From a virus: 34,082 bases of DNA. The notes beneath the pieces are model-generated. The model was given only the letters and a program-made list of their open reading frames with translations, ran no database searches and had not been told where the DNA came from. The first letter of the stretch is position 1, and each line of letters opens with the position of its first letter. The DNA lies in IMG/VR virus record IMGVR_UViG_3300037584_002957, positions 1 through 34,082 of that record, one strand, 5' to 3'. The translations under genes and the position numbers were made by a program. Shown here piece by piece: positions 5,092 through 14,900 of this stretch.

Positions 5092-6862
5092 TTTATACAG
5101 CAAAGACTCTCCTAACTATATTTCTTTAGAGCAATGCTTAGACAGGGTAAAGTCTGGTAAGCAGAAAGATGCTATAGAAAAAATAAGAGGCGGAGATAAA
5201 TCTTTAAAGTCAAAGCTACCTGTTGTTTTATTTAGCGGAAAGTTTAATGAACGCAAGGACTCTTCGCTAGTAAAACACAGTGGCTACATTGTCCTAGACT
5301 TCGATCACATCGATGTAGACAACAGTAAAGCTGTGCTTGCTCTAGATCCCTTTGTTAAGGCATGCTGGGTTAGTCCCTCTGGTGATGGGTTAAAAGCTGT
5401 TGTAAAGGTTACAAATTCAGAGAATCATAGAGATCATTTCAGAGCTCTTGTAGAATACTTTGATAATAAGTACAACCTAGAGGTTGATAGCACAGGTATC
5501 AATGAAAGTAGGGCGTGCTTTGAAAGCTATGATCCTGATGCTGTTATCAAGATAGAGTCAGAGCCTTTTGGGAAGATGCTCTTTGACGATATCCCTAAGA
5601 CTCAGGTAGCTGAGGTAAAGGAAATATCTACAGACTACACCAAGCTACACCTTGCAGCCAGGATGATACGCAACGCTCCTGACGGAGAAAAGCACAACGT
5701 ACTTCTGAAAGCTTCTATACTTATGGGCGGGTACATATCTGTGGGTAGGGTTGATGAGCTTGAAGCGTATCGTGTTTTAGAACGTGAGATAGAACTGCGT
5801 GAAGTTGACGATATGTATGTCGCTAAGAATACTATTCGTGATGGCATAGAGCGTGGTAAGATGGCGCCTATACATGAAACTATAGAAGCTGAGGAAGAGG
5901 CTCAAAGGGAGTTGTTACTATCAGATGGTGACATGTCGTTTATGAGTTCAGATGTAGAGGATCTAGACTGGATTATTAGATACAAAAACGGAGAGATTGA
6001 AAAGGGGTGTGGTACAGGTAATGTGCTATTTGATAAAAACTTTATCTACAAAAAAGAATTTGTTATGATCTCAGGCCATAGCTCTGTAGGTAAAACTACA
6101 TTTATGCTGTACATGATGGTTACAATTGCAGTAAATCATGAGTGGGTGTGGGTTATTTATTCATCTGAAAATAAAACTGCTAACGTCAAGATCAAGCTTA
6201 TGCAGTTTGCTTGTGGTAAGTCTCTTGATGAAATGACTGAGGGCGAGGTAAGGTATATGATGAAGTGGGTGTCGAAGCATTTTATTCTGATAGACAACAC
6301 AAAGATGCTCAGCTATGCAGACTTACTTGTTTATACTGAAAAGATAACTAGGCACAGAAAGATAGATGGATTGCTTATAGATCCATACAACTCGCTAAAG
6401 GTTGCGCTTACATCGAACAAGTCAGGTTCAGCTTTTGAGTATCACTACGAAGCAGCTGGTGCATTCCTTACATTTTGCAATAGGTTAGACATAGCTGTAT
6501 GGGTAAACGCACACTCGATTACAGCAGCTCAAAGGCAAAAAGGGGATGATGGGCAACCTGTTGCGCCTCTAGCCCCTGACACAGAGTACGGAGGTATGTG
6601 GGTTAACAGAGCAGACTGCTTCTTAACAATACACAGAAAGATACATCATCCAGACGTAGAAAAGCGTAGTAGGACAGAGTTTCATGTACGCAAAGTCAGA
6701 GAGCAAGAAACTGGTGGTGAGCCAACAGCAATAGACGATCCGTTCTACTTTGACTTCAATGCAAATCACGCAGGATTCACTATGACAGGTCCCTTCTCAT
6801 CACTCTATCAACATATTAACATAGAAGATGTTGATAAACAGCTGGAGTTTGAACATTTTTAA
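5072..6862 (+). CDS. VirE_N (BT4734-like) primase domain fused to DnaB/RecA-fold helicase
   Basis: 596 residues with two modules. Residues 1-160 match the BT4734-like, VirE N-terminal domain: the acidic pair in YIVLDFDHID (72-81), SPSGDGLKAVVKV (101-113) and DSTGINESRACFESYDPDA (139-157). This family is related to archaeo-eukaryotic-type primases. Residues 200-300 form a helical linker. Residues 330-520 are a RecA-fold ATPase with Walker A GHSSVGKT (335-342), Walker B GLLIDPYNS (433-441) and a sensor-like WVNAHS (477-482), close to DnaB-type helicases. The fusion would serve as primase-helicase, the role of T7 gp4, using a Bacteroidetes-type primase. No TOPRIM or zinc motif is seen. Primase activity is inferred, helicase-type ATPase is well supported. 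Confidence 0.82.
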   Translation: MLTIYRDLYSKDSPNYISLEQCLDRVKSGKQKDAIEKIRGGDKSLKSKLPVVLFSGKFNERKDSSLVKHSGYIVLDFDHIDVDNSKAVLALDPFVKACWVSPSGDGLKAVVKVTNSENHRDHFRALVEYFDNKYNLEVDSTGINESRACFESYDPDAVIKIESEPFGKMLFDDIPKTQVAEVKEISTDYTKLHLAARMIRNAPDGEKHNVLLKASILMGGYISVGRVDELEAYRVLEREIELREVDDMYVAKNTIRDGIERGKMAPIHETIEAEEEAQRELLLSDGDMSFMSSDVEDLDWIIRYKNGEIEKGCGTGNVLFDKNFIYKKEFVMISGHSSVGKTTFMLYMMVTIAVNHEWVWVIYSSENKTANVKIKLMQFACGKSLDEMTEGEVRYMMKWVSKHFILIDNTKMLSYADLLVYTEKITRHRKIDGLLIDPYNSLKVALTSNKSGSAFEYHYEAAGAFLTFCNRLDIAVWVNAHSITAAQRQKGDDGQPVAPLAPDTEYGGMWVNRADCFLTIHRKIHHPDVEKRSRTEFHVRKVREQETGGEPTAIDDPFYFDFNANHAGFTMTGPFSSLYQHINIEDVDKQLEFEHF

Positions 6863-6880
6863 CATTTTTTTGTTTATATA

Positions 6881-6896
6881 TTCCCATACGTGGGAA
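6881..6896 (+). promoter_or_regulatory. Inverted repeat covering the GTG start of the resolvase gene
   Basis: TTCCCA (6881-6886) and TGGGAA (6891-6896) form a 6-bp stem around TACG. The GTG start at 6890-6892 spans the loop and the stem, so the RNA hairpin would mask the start codon. A UACG tetraloop belongs to the stable UNCG class, although it is closed here by A-U rather than C-G. It could limit translation of the endonuclease, or be a DNA operator. Confidence 0.45.
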
Positions 6897-7348
6897 AGAA
6901 AGTAAAGAATAGATCTAAGGCTAAAGGCCATAGAAGAGCAGGAAACAAACTTAAAAGCGCTCTTGAGGCATACTGTTATGACAGACTCAAGGATGCTAAA
7001 CTAAAGTTTGGGTATGAGACAGATGTCTTTTATTTAATGGATGGTTTTAGATACAACGGTATCTACCATAAGATGACAAAGGGTAGGGATGTTATGAGAG
7101 ATAACACTCAAAAGGCTGTGCTTGGGATAAAGTACACTCCTGATTTTGTTTCCCACGATCATAAGTTTATCATCGAAACAAAAGGTTACGTGCATGGACA
7201 GCACACTTTTCCGTTGCGGTGGAAACTTTTTCTTAGGTATCTAATTGATAATCAGATGGATGACTACATGTTGTTTATCCCTAAGAATAGAAAACAAGTG
7301 GACGCAACAATCAAAATTATTCAGGATGAACTCAAAGGAACTAAGTAG
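6890..7348 (+). CDS. T7 endonuclease I-like Holliday-junction resolvase (152 aa)
   Basis: 152 residues with a PD-(D/E)XK core in endonuclease I order: Glu26 in LKSALEAYCY, Asp85 in KYTPDF, then FIIETKGY giving Glu96 and Lys98, and RWKLF with Lys112. The N terminus is strongly basic (MGKKVKNRSKAKGHRR). Phage T7 gp3, of about 149 aa, cleaves branched DNA and debranches replication products before packaging. Placement just after the primase-helicase fits this. The start is a GTG at 6890, 27 nt after the previous stop, since no ATG lies upstream of the conserved region. The start is unusual in lying within an inverted repeat. The 3' end overlaps the next gene by 23 nt. Confidence 0.78.
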   Translation: MGKKVKNRSKAKGHRRAGNKLKSALEAYCYDRLKDAKLKFGYETDVFYLMDGFRYNGIYHKMTKGRDVMRDNTQKAVLGIKYTPDFVSHDHKFIIETKGYVHGQHTFPLRWKLFLRYLIDNQMDDYMLFIPKNRKQVDATIKIIQDELKGTK

Positions 7349-7550
7349 ATTGTACTTCGTCACCTGCGATGAGATACAATCGATAACGGCACAGCTGTAC
7401 GAAGATCTACACAAAGACAATGGAGAACCAATAAACAACTGGGAAACTGTTATAGATCTAGCGCTAGACTACAGAAAGGGAGTGCTAGCAGAGATAGAGG
7501 GTATACGAACAGCATGTGAGGAATACAATGAAAGTAAAGTAAAGCTGTAA
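7326..7550 (+). CDS. Small helical hypothetical protein (74 aa)
   Basis: The frame is open further upstream to 7245, but ATG 7326 is chosen because upstream codons only shadow the resolvase gene and because MNSKELSRLYFVTCDEIQSI reads as a natural N terminus. The protein is acidic and helical (YEDLHKDNGEP, WETVIDLALDYRK, AEIEGIRTACEEYNESK). It overlaps the resolvase by 23 nt and precedes the next gene by 1 nt. No family is recognised. Confidence 0.55.
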   Translation: MNSKELSRLYFVTCDEIQSITAQLYEDLHKDNGEPINNWETVIDLALDYRKGVLAEIEGIRTACEEYNESKVKL

Positions 7551-7551
7551 G

Positions 7552-7995
7552 ATGTCAGCTCGAAAGCCTTTCGATAAAAAGTTATATGAAAAGTATGACA
7601 AGCTAGCCAGAGTGGCTACAAAAGCTCACCTTAAAAAGAAAGGATTTACTGCTGTAGATCATCACGATAAGTACGCACAGGATCTTATAGCTTCCAAAAC
7701 AGATGAGTGGGGAGTTAACTATAGCGATCCTTTTTGTGTAGAGTGCGAAGTAAAGATAGTGTGGTCTGGTCCAAACTTCCCTTACAATACAGTACAATTA
7801 CCGCAACGTAAAAGAAAGTTTTTTAAAGAGCTTACTCTGTTTTACATTTGGAACAAACAATTAACGCATGCCGTTATGTTCTGGAGTCAAAAAGTAAAGC
7901 ACCTAAAACCTGTAGAGGTAAAAAACAAATACGTAGGAAGGGGTGAGTACTTCTATCAAATACCTTTAGATCTTACGACAATTATAAAAAGATAA
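7552..7995 (+). CDS. Hypothetical protein with a possible PD-(D/E)XK-like core (147 aa)
   Basis: 147 residues. The segment DLIASKTDEWGV followed by CVECEVKIVWSGPNFPY and TVQLPQRKRKFF has the shape D-n-E-x-K on consecutive strands (Asp44 and Glu-x-Lys in ECEVK). This would fit a small nuclease core, with an NKQLTHAVMFWS strand and a C-terminal FYQIPL strand following. It lies directly after the endonuclease I-like gene. Relatives of the pattern occur in phage genomes without known function, so the nuclease call is inference from motif shape. It shares a TAATG junction with a 28-codon frame. Confidence 0.6.
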   Translation: MSARKPFDKKLYEKYDKLARVATKAHLKKKGFTAVDHHDKYAQDLIASKTDEWGVNYSDPFCVECEVKIVWSGPNFPYNTVQLPQRKRKFFKELTLFYIWNKQLTHAVMFWSQKVKHLKPVEVKNKYVGRGEYFYQIPLDLTTIIKR

Positions 7996-8081
7996 TGTAC
8001 GTAACCACATCCACAATAAGTCACGAATGTATTATAGAACCATATAATGATTCTACATACACTTTACACTTTACTTCTTAG
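7995..8081 (+). CDS. Possible 28-aa microprotein at the convergence point
   Basis: ATG 7995 overlaps the previous TAA in a TAATG junction, the same arrangement as several true gene pairs in this operon. It encodes 28 residues (MYVTTSTISHECIIEPYND on) and ends at TAG 8081, 11 nt inside the opposing holin gene. It is too short to judge by composition and may be chance. If it is not coding, 7996-8070 is simply the convergent intergenic region, where only weak AT-rich inverted repeats (ATTATA/TATAAT near 8032-8050) are seen. Confidence 0.25.
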   Translation: MYVTTSTISHECIIEPYNDSTYTLHFTS

Positions 8082-8499
8082 CCTTTTCAATCGTACGTCC
8101 AGCGAAGTAAGCTCCAAAGGCAGTAAGCATAAGGATCTGAAGTAAATCTACATAAGAGTCCTTTACGTTAAAAGGTACGTTATCCATGCTGTCAATAAAC
8201 ATTGTCACCATAAACATGCTCATCAAAGCAATCAATGTTACAGGACGTATAAGCTTTGCTAGCTTTACATCGCTACCCATATCAGCTTTCCAACGCTCCG
8301 TTACATTTTCTTGAAACCTTACCTCAGCATCGATCTGAGCTTGAGCATCTACAGAGTCTACCTCTGGATCTTTATCGATAAGATTTTTTACTACACCCAA
8401 TCCACCGCTATCTGGTAGCAAGTCTCCTACTACATCCAAAACTTGTGGGGCTTTGCTAGCAAGCCAGCTGCCTAGCTTTGTCTCTTTTATCTTTTTCAT
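8071..8499 (-). CDS. Holin, GTA-type 3TM family (142 aa)
   Basis: The start at 8499 (MKKIKETKLGSW) overlaps the upstream endolysin stop as ATGA; a longer frame to 8532 is a shadow of the endolysin. A helical N-terminal segment with DVVGDLLPDSGGLG precedes the charged VRFQENVTERWKADM. Two clear membrane segments follow: LIRPVTLIALMSMFMVTMFI (83-102) and LLQILMLTAFGAYFAGRT (119-136). The R-P-x-T membrane start and the G-R-T-x-E-K end are typical of the 'holin of 3TMs' family of gene transfer agents and phages. It would permeabilise the inner membrane to release the endolysin encoded just upstream. Confidence 0.75.
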   Translation of the reverse strand: MKKIKETKLGSWLASKAPQVLDVVGDLLPDSGGLGVVKNLIDKDPEVDSVDAQAQIDAEVRFQENVTERWKADMGSDVKLAKLIRPVTLIALMSMFMVTMFIDSMDNVPFNVKDSYVDLLQILMLTAFGAYFAGRTIEKAKK

Positions 8500-8963
8500 A
8501 GTACTATATTTTCTTTTACCTCTTTGTAGCACGTATCTCCATCACCGTCTTTGTATGCTTCAAGGATTCTGTTTCTGTTGTCTTTATCTTTTAACGATAT
8601 GTGTATCCACGAGAAGTCAAACTCGTTGATCATCTGATCAAACTCAATCCCGTTTTGTACAATGTAATCGTATATAACTTGGTTTTTCATAACGCCTTTA
8701 TCCCAGAATTGGATGTCTACAGCTTGGCCTTTGCAGTGCTGCGACTTTGTACTACCGCCAATAGAGCGATTTAATTTAGGTGATCTGTATCCGCTAGTTA
8801 CACGGATAGGGCCTAACTGATCACGCATAGGCTGTAGTATCTCTGTTACAATACGTTGTAGATTTTTATTATGAGCTTCTGTAGGCTCATTTTTTATACC
8901 CTTTCTTTTTGCTGTGCTACTGCGTGTAAGCTCAGAGAGAGTAAAGTTTTTGCTTAGTCTCAT
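8496..8963 (-). CDS. Endolysin, peptidase M15 family (155 aa)
   Basis: A single-domain zinc peptidase of the M15_3 type, which cleaves peptidoglycan stem peptides. The N-terminal FTLSELTRSSTAKRKGI is the usual lead-in, followed by VTSGYRSPKLNRSIGG. The zinc ligands are His76 and Asp83 in SQHCKGQAVDIQ and His121 in WIHISLK. The length of 155 aa is normal for this enzyme type. It overlaps the giant virion protein gene upstream by 4 nt (ATGA) and the holin downstream by 4 nt, forming a coupled lysis cassette at the end of the late operon. The tail has DGDGDTCYKEV, resembling a calcium-binding loop. No signal peptide is present, consistent with holin-dependent release. Confidence 0.85.
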   Translation of the reverse strand: MRLSKNFTLSELTRSSTAKRKGIKNEPTEAHNKNLQRIVTEILQPMRDQLGPIRVTSGYRSPKLNRSIGGSTKSQHCKGQAVDIQFWDKGVMKNQVIYDYIVQNGIEFDQMINEFDFSWIHISLKDKDNRNRILEAYKDGDGDTCYKEVKENIVL

Positions 8964-11900
8964 TCTACTGTGTTTATATCCAACTCTATCAGCACGTTGT
9001 TAAACGTTGCTTCAGAGTTTAAAGCGATGTAATATAGTAAGAAATTGTTATACCTTTTGAAGTCATCAGGATTCATCTCACCTTCCTTACCTCTGATAAC
9101 AGCGGCTATTTCTTTTGGGGAGCGTCTAGATATTCTGCGCACCTCTGCAGAATATTTCTTGTAATCTTGAGGGAACATCATCTCAGTTACCTTGTCTCCT
9201 ACAGCTCCCTTTAATGCTGAATTAAATTTAGCCTGGCTCAACCCTCTAGCTAAAGTCACTGGATCTTCTTCAGCTTGCTTTTGTAGTATGCTAAGCAACC
9301 TTCCTGGTCCTGCGCCCTCTATACCCTTAATGGTAGCTTTGATTTCAGGATCGTTACCTATTGCAATCAGTATAGTTTCAAATGCTGCAAGCTGTTCCTC
9401 TGAAGAAAGCGCCCTGTCTTTAGGCATATCATCTAATGCTTTGGCTACATAGTCAAGTTCCTTAACTCCTACACCTGCCAGGTTAGCAAAAGATAAAAGC
9501 GTTCTTAATGTATTACTCAACATAAAGTCTGCTCGATCTTCTGGTCTAATAAACCTTTCACGCCCCGATCCTGTAGTATATAAAGTACCACCGTTAAGTG
9601 TAGGCTCAAGCATCTTTTCTAAGTCCATCACAAACTTACCGCCAGGTCCAAGCACACTAAGCGCTGTAAGTATAGCGTTTTGTACTGGCCCTTTTTTGTC
9701 TGTCACTCCTGTTCCGTAAGTTGTTACAGCATCACCGTATTGTTTAAACAATTCAAAAGCATCTTTATCTTCAAGTCCTGGAGCATCATAGTCCGAAGCG
9801 TTAAAGAACAAGTAGTAGTTAAAAAAGTCTTTTACTTTGTTATCGATAGCAGGTGTAGACGGAAGTGGAATTGCGTCTAATACTGTTTGTACAGCAGACT
9901 CCCTTATTGTTTTAGTATCTGTAAGTATTTCATCTAAGTTAGATTCATCGTCGTCATCTCCGAAGCCTTTAACAAATTCAGATATTACTGCTGTCATTAC
10001 CCTAGACATATACGCAAACACAAACAAAGAAGCTGTTGTTCCTGCCAATCCTCTTAATCCATCTTTTCTAGCTTGAGCGTTAGAAGGATCGATAATGCGA
10101 CCAACATCACCAGTAATCGATCTTTTTGTATTGATGGCAAAGCTTTGGAACGGGAGCATAGTCTGCACTAAAAATCTTACGAACGCACTTTTATTTTTAT
10201 AAACATTTGCTGCAAGTCTAGAGCTAGAAATGTTTTGGTCTTTGCTAACTATGTTTTCTGCATAAGCTATAGCCTCCATGTTTGGATTAGCAGCCTCTTG
10301 CTCCCAATTGATTTCTGAGATATCATTTACTGTACCCTCAGATAATAAGAAGTCTGCATAGAAAGCATAAAAAGAACTTATAGCAGCTACCTTGTCTGTC
10401 GTTGTTAGCGTCCACATAGACTTGTCTTGTAGCCAATCACGAGTTTTATCAAGTCGACTCTTATCAAACTCTACCCTACCTGTAAACGGATCTATATTAC
10501 CAGCCTTGTAGTCTCTTAAGAATAAAGTGGTGTGACGCAATAGCTCATATCTTCCGTCGTTTATTTTTACTTTAGGATCGCTAAGAACTTTAAGTTTCCC
10601 ATCTCTATCCTTACCTACAAAAGTTAAAGCCAGCATCTCCCCAAAAGTTCTTATGAGGTATGACTTACCTTGTAGTGTTTTAGTGTTCGCAAAAGCAGAC
10701 AGCATAACAGTAGATTGTTTAAAGAACTGTACAAACACACCACCAAAAGCATTTACTACAGCAGCAACCCTAAACATTTCAAATGGGTTACGTATCATCC
10801 TTCCTGCTACCTTTATATTTTTCTGGAATATAAACGGAACTTCTGATGCGTCAGCAACAAGGTAGTTGTCTATCATTTCTGACAGCTTAGCCTTTATGCT
10901 TTTAGGCATGAGGCCTTGCATAGCTTCAGTTTGGAAGGCATACTTCATAGCAAGCACATCCTCAAGCGACATCATAATAAACGAGTTCTGCCTTAGCGTT
11001 GCCTCATTTATCTTTAAAAAGTTTAGTCCTAAAACAGAATCTCCACCGACAGCTCTTGCTTCCCTTTCAAATGTAGCGCCAGGAGTCTTTGTGTAATTGC
11101 TGTTACCTGCACTACTCAGAGCAGTTATCAGTTGTCTACGTATCTCCATAACAGAATCTAACTGATCATCAAAGCCTTTCTTCCTAACCTTAAACGGAGT
11201 GTAGTTTTCTAATACCTCTAAGGTTTTTCCTAGATATCTTTCTGTGAACTGCTCAAAGCGTGGGCGCATAGACTCATGCATCTGAGATAAGAAGTCTACG
11301 ATTTCTACGATGTCTGTTCTTTCGTTTCTAACTTTATCTAGCAGCTCTTGCAGGTTATTAGTTTGCCCAAACAAATATTCACGAGCGTCTTTAAACTCTT
11401 GTATAGTTTCTGGATCGTATATGTCTGACTGCTCTACTTCGTACTCTTGAATCGTAGAGTCCATAGCGTCACGTAGATTCATAAACCACTCTGCTTCAGA
11501 TAGAGCCTCTGGCTTTTGATTAGCCATAGAGAATATCTGTGCTATAGCATTGGATAGATCTGACGTTATCTCACCACCCTTTTCTGTTATCTCATTGATC
11601 TTGTTTTGCAGGGCAGTGACTCTCTCCACGTGAGCCTGCTCATGCAGGTTTACGCTAGACATAACATCTTGGAAGCCTATCGCCACTAATATTTTAGCTA
11701 CGTCAACGTTACCTACTTTAAATACGTTACGTATAAATGAAGGAACGTTATCTGCAAAGCTTCCGTAAGATCTGTCTTTAGATCTAACACCTTTTGCTAC
11801 AAGAGCTTTAATATCACTAGCTAAAGATATCTTGCCTCTTACTATAGATGCTAAGTATCCAAGACCTATAGTAGAAGAGTTTACTAAGTAGTCATTGATC

Positions 11901-14900
11901 TTGTACTCCAAAGCTGCTAGATGTCTCATATCGAGCTGCACAAGCCTAGCCTTAAGTTCTGGTGCAGAAACGTTATCCATACTAAACAAACCTAGTATTG
12001 TTCTAAATGACTTGTCCTGCAGCAATTCCTCAAGGTTAGCCATAACTCTTGGGATGATGGCGTCAGATAAAATAAGTTCCTTTTTATCTTCTGCTAATTC
12101 AGCACTATCCTTAGCTAACTCATCAAGTACAATCTCTAGATCCTGCACGTTGTTTACATCAAGGCCTAGCTTCTTTGCTGTATCCTCTATCTTCTTACGT
12201 GTAGGGCTTAGTCTACTTCTCTGATACTTTTCTAGTATAGCTTTGTACTCCTCTTCAAATGTTGTTGACTCCCCAGCTTTCTTTGCCGCTTCAACAGCTT
12301 TTGTTGCCCTAGCTCTAAAGTTTGCATCCCTTTCTGTTTCTTCTATAGCTTTAAAGTTTGTAGCTATAGCCATCAGAGATTTTACTTCTTTAAGGTTAGA
12401 TTCTGTTACAACAAGATTACCCTCTTCGTCTTTGCTAAATCTAGCCCTCTTCATACTGTTGTTGACGTCGTTAACAAAGTCAGAGAACGACTGCATCTGA
12501 TCAACAGGTATAAGCGAAGCATCTATCCCAGCTACAATTCTTGCAAGAGATCTGTATGCTCCAAAGTCTTTTTGCCTAGACTTCCTAACCAAAGTTTTCT
12601 GCAACTTACGCATACTCTTAACAAGGTTAAGGTGATCGTCCATTGCTTTCCTTGCATCTTGCTTATCGAATATAGTAGCTAGTTTATCGAGGAATGAGTC
12701 TATAATATCGAGATCGTTTTCCGACAGCCTCTTTGCTGAAGTTCTTGCCATCTGCCCAGCTATAGCGAAGAAGCTCTTTAGCTGTGTAGCACTAAACTTA
12801 TTAGATGTCTTCCTATCTTTCATACGCTCTTTAATAAGAGCCTTAGCTTTCTTAAAGAACTCCTGCAAACTCTTAGACTTGTCCTTAAGTTCTTGCAGTT
12901 GCTTACGTAAATTTTTAGCCTCTGTAGATAGCTTACCCTCTCTACGTCTAGCTTGAGAAGCTATCTTAGCTGACTCTTTTCTAGCAGCTCTCCTCCCCCT
13001 AGCAAACTGAACAGCATTTTTGTATGTTTTTTCTGCTTGCTCTTTCTTCATACCGCTATCCTGAAGGATCTGTATAACTTCATCCTTCTTCATCTTAAAC
13101 AAGTTGACTTGCTTAGATGGTTTGAGAACAAGCTTTTTATTCTTACCCTTTCCCTCCATAACCAAGGTAAATCCTTTTTCTGTAAGCATATCAGCTACAG
13201 TCTCTACAATCTTCTGTGCGCTCTTACCTTCCTCTGCTGTATTATTATCTGCTTCAGCTTGATTTAAAGGACCTACCTCAATATTAAAACCTTCTCTTAT
13301 ATTAAAATCTTCTCTTAATCTTACATTAGTAACACCTTCCTCTTCAGCCTGAACTCTAAGACCTTTAGTAGTTGGGAATATAACAAGCTGATCTTCTCTG
13401 GCCACATCTTCTGTAGAGTATAAGTCTTTGTTTTTACCCCACATTAATCTTGAACTTACATTTCTTGCTTCAACTTCGCCAGCTAATCTTTCATACATAC
13501 GATGCATACTAAACTCCACAAGATCGTCTTGAGTTTTATTTTCAGACTCAACCCATAATGAAGTAAGGTCATCATAAAGCTGTAAATCGTTACCGCCAGA
13601 TTCTTGAAAAACATTTTCTGCCTCTTCGTTTATATTAAGATCATTATAAAATCTTTGTATGGCATTACCATAATTTGTTGGTTCAATCTCTGTACCTTCA
13701 AAATAATTTTTAACTTCCTCTACAAGATTATTTTTTTCTATATACTCAGCACTAAACAATTCTTTGATAGTACTAAAAGTACGTGGAGCTGTCTCTATTA
13801 TTGCTGCTAAAGCTTTGTATAATGCATTTTCAACTCTAAGTTTTTCAAGATTTTCTAAATCTTCTTTAGACATAAGCTCCTCAATATTTTCCATGATAAC
13901 CTCATAGTTACCACCAAAAGCAAACCCTTCCTCATACTGAATCCAATGCTGTATTTCGTGAACAAGATCTGATAAAACTCTATTATTATCCTTTACATTA
14001 ATTTCTATTTCAGAAGTGCCGTCTTCATGTTGAATAAACCACGAGTTTTCTCTACCCTCTTTTCTAACATCAATAGTTACTTTAAGATCTCTAAGCTCAG
14101 GATAATTTGTATACAGCTCAGGAGCATCGTAAATGTCAGACAGTTTATTGACTTCTTCACCATCAAATGTCTTAGTTATTTTACCGTCAGGTATTTCGTA
14201 CCTCCATTTGTTATCTGCACCCTTCTGCCATCCAGTTAATAGTTTTATTTTTTCAGGAGTAGCATTTTGAGACTCAAGATGTTTTGCTAAAAAGTACATG
14301 TCAGTAACATTTTCTTTTAAGTCTGCATTAGCGCCAATAATTTGTTTATTTACTTCTTGCTTTTCCTCATCATCAGTGGTTACTGTTGGTACATCTTTAA
14401 GACCTTCTGTAGCTTCAGCTAGCTTTTGCATGCCAGCGACACCAAAGCCTCCTGCCATAGTGCTAGTAACAGACTTAATAGCGTCAGCTACGTTCTTTAA
14501 CGTAGGGTTTTTAAACTCTGTACCAAACAATCTACCTACGTAGTTTTTTAGTGACGTTATAAGACCTTGCTTATACTCTGCTGACAAATCACCGTTAGTG
14601 ATGTCAGCAAGTATTTCCATAACAAGTTCCTCAGCAGCTTGTGGGTTTTTCTCTACGATTTGTGACAGTAATTTTCTAGCAAGCTCATCCGTTACAGCTA
14701 CTTCTGCTAAAGCCTGTTGCTCTTCAGTAAGATACTCACTAATAAAAGCTAAGTATCTTTTAGCGTTAGGTAAAGCCATAGCGAACTGGCGTGCAAGTTT
14801 ACGCAACGCTGTTCCTGCACCTTGCTTTTCGTCCATCTGCATAGCAGCAGAGTGGAAAGCTTCGTGGTATGCTGTGTTTGCTTTTAAAGCAGGTAAGAAA

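Noticed and set aside
7245-7325. Longer N terminus for the 74-aa protein
   Set aside because: These codons lie wholly inside the conserved resolvase gene and give an unnatural sequence (MIIRWMTTCCLSL). ATG 7326 gives a natural start.
7996-8070. Bidirectional terminator at the convergent gene ends
   Set aside because: Only AT-rich short inverted repeats (ATTATA/TATAAT, TAGAA/TTCTA) are present, without a GC stem or T-runs.
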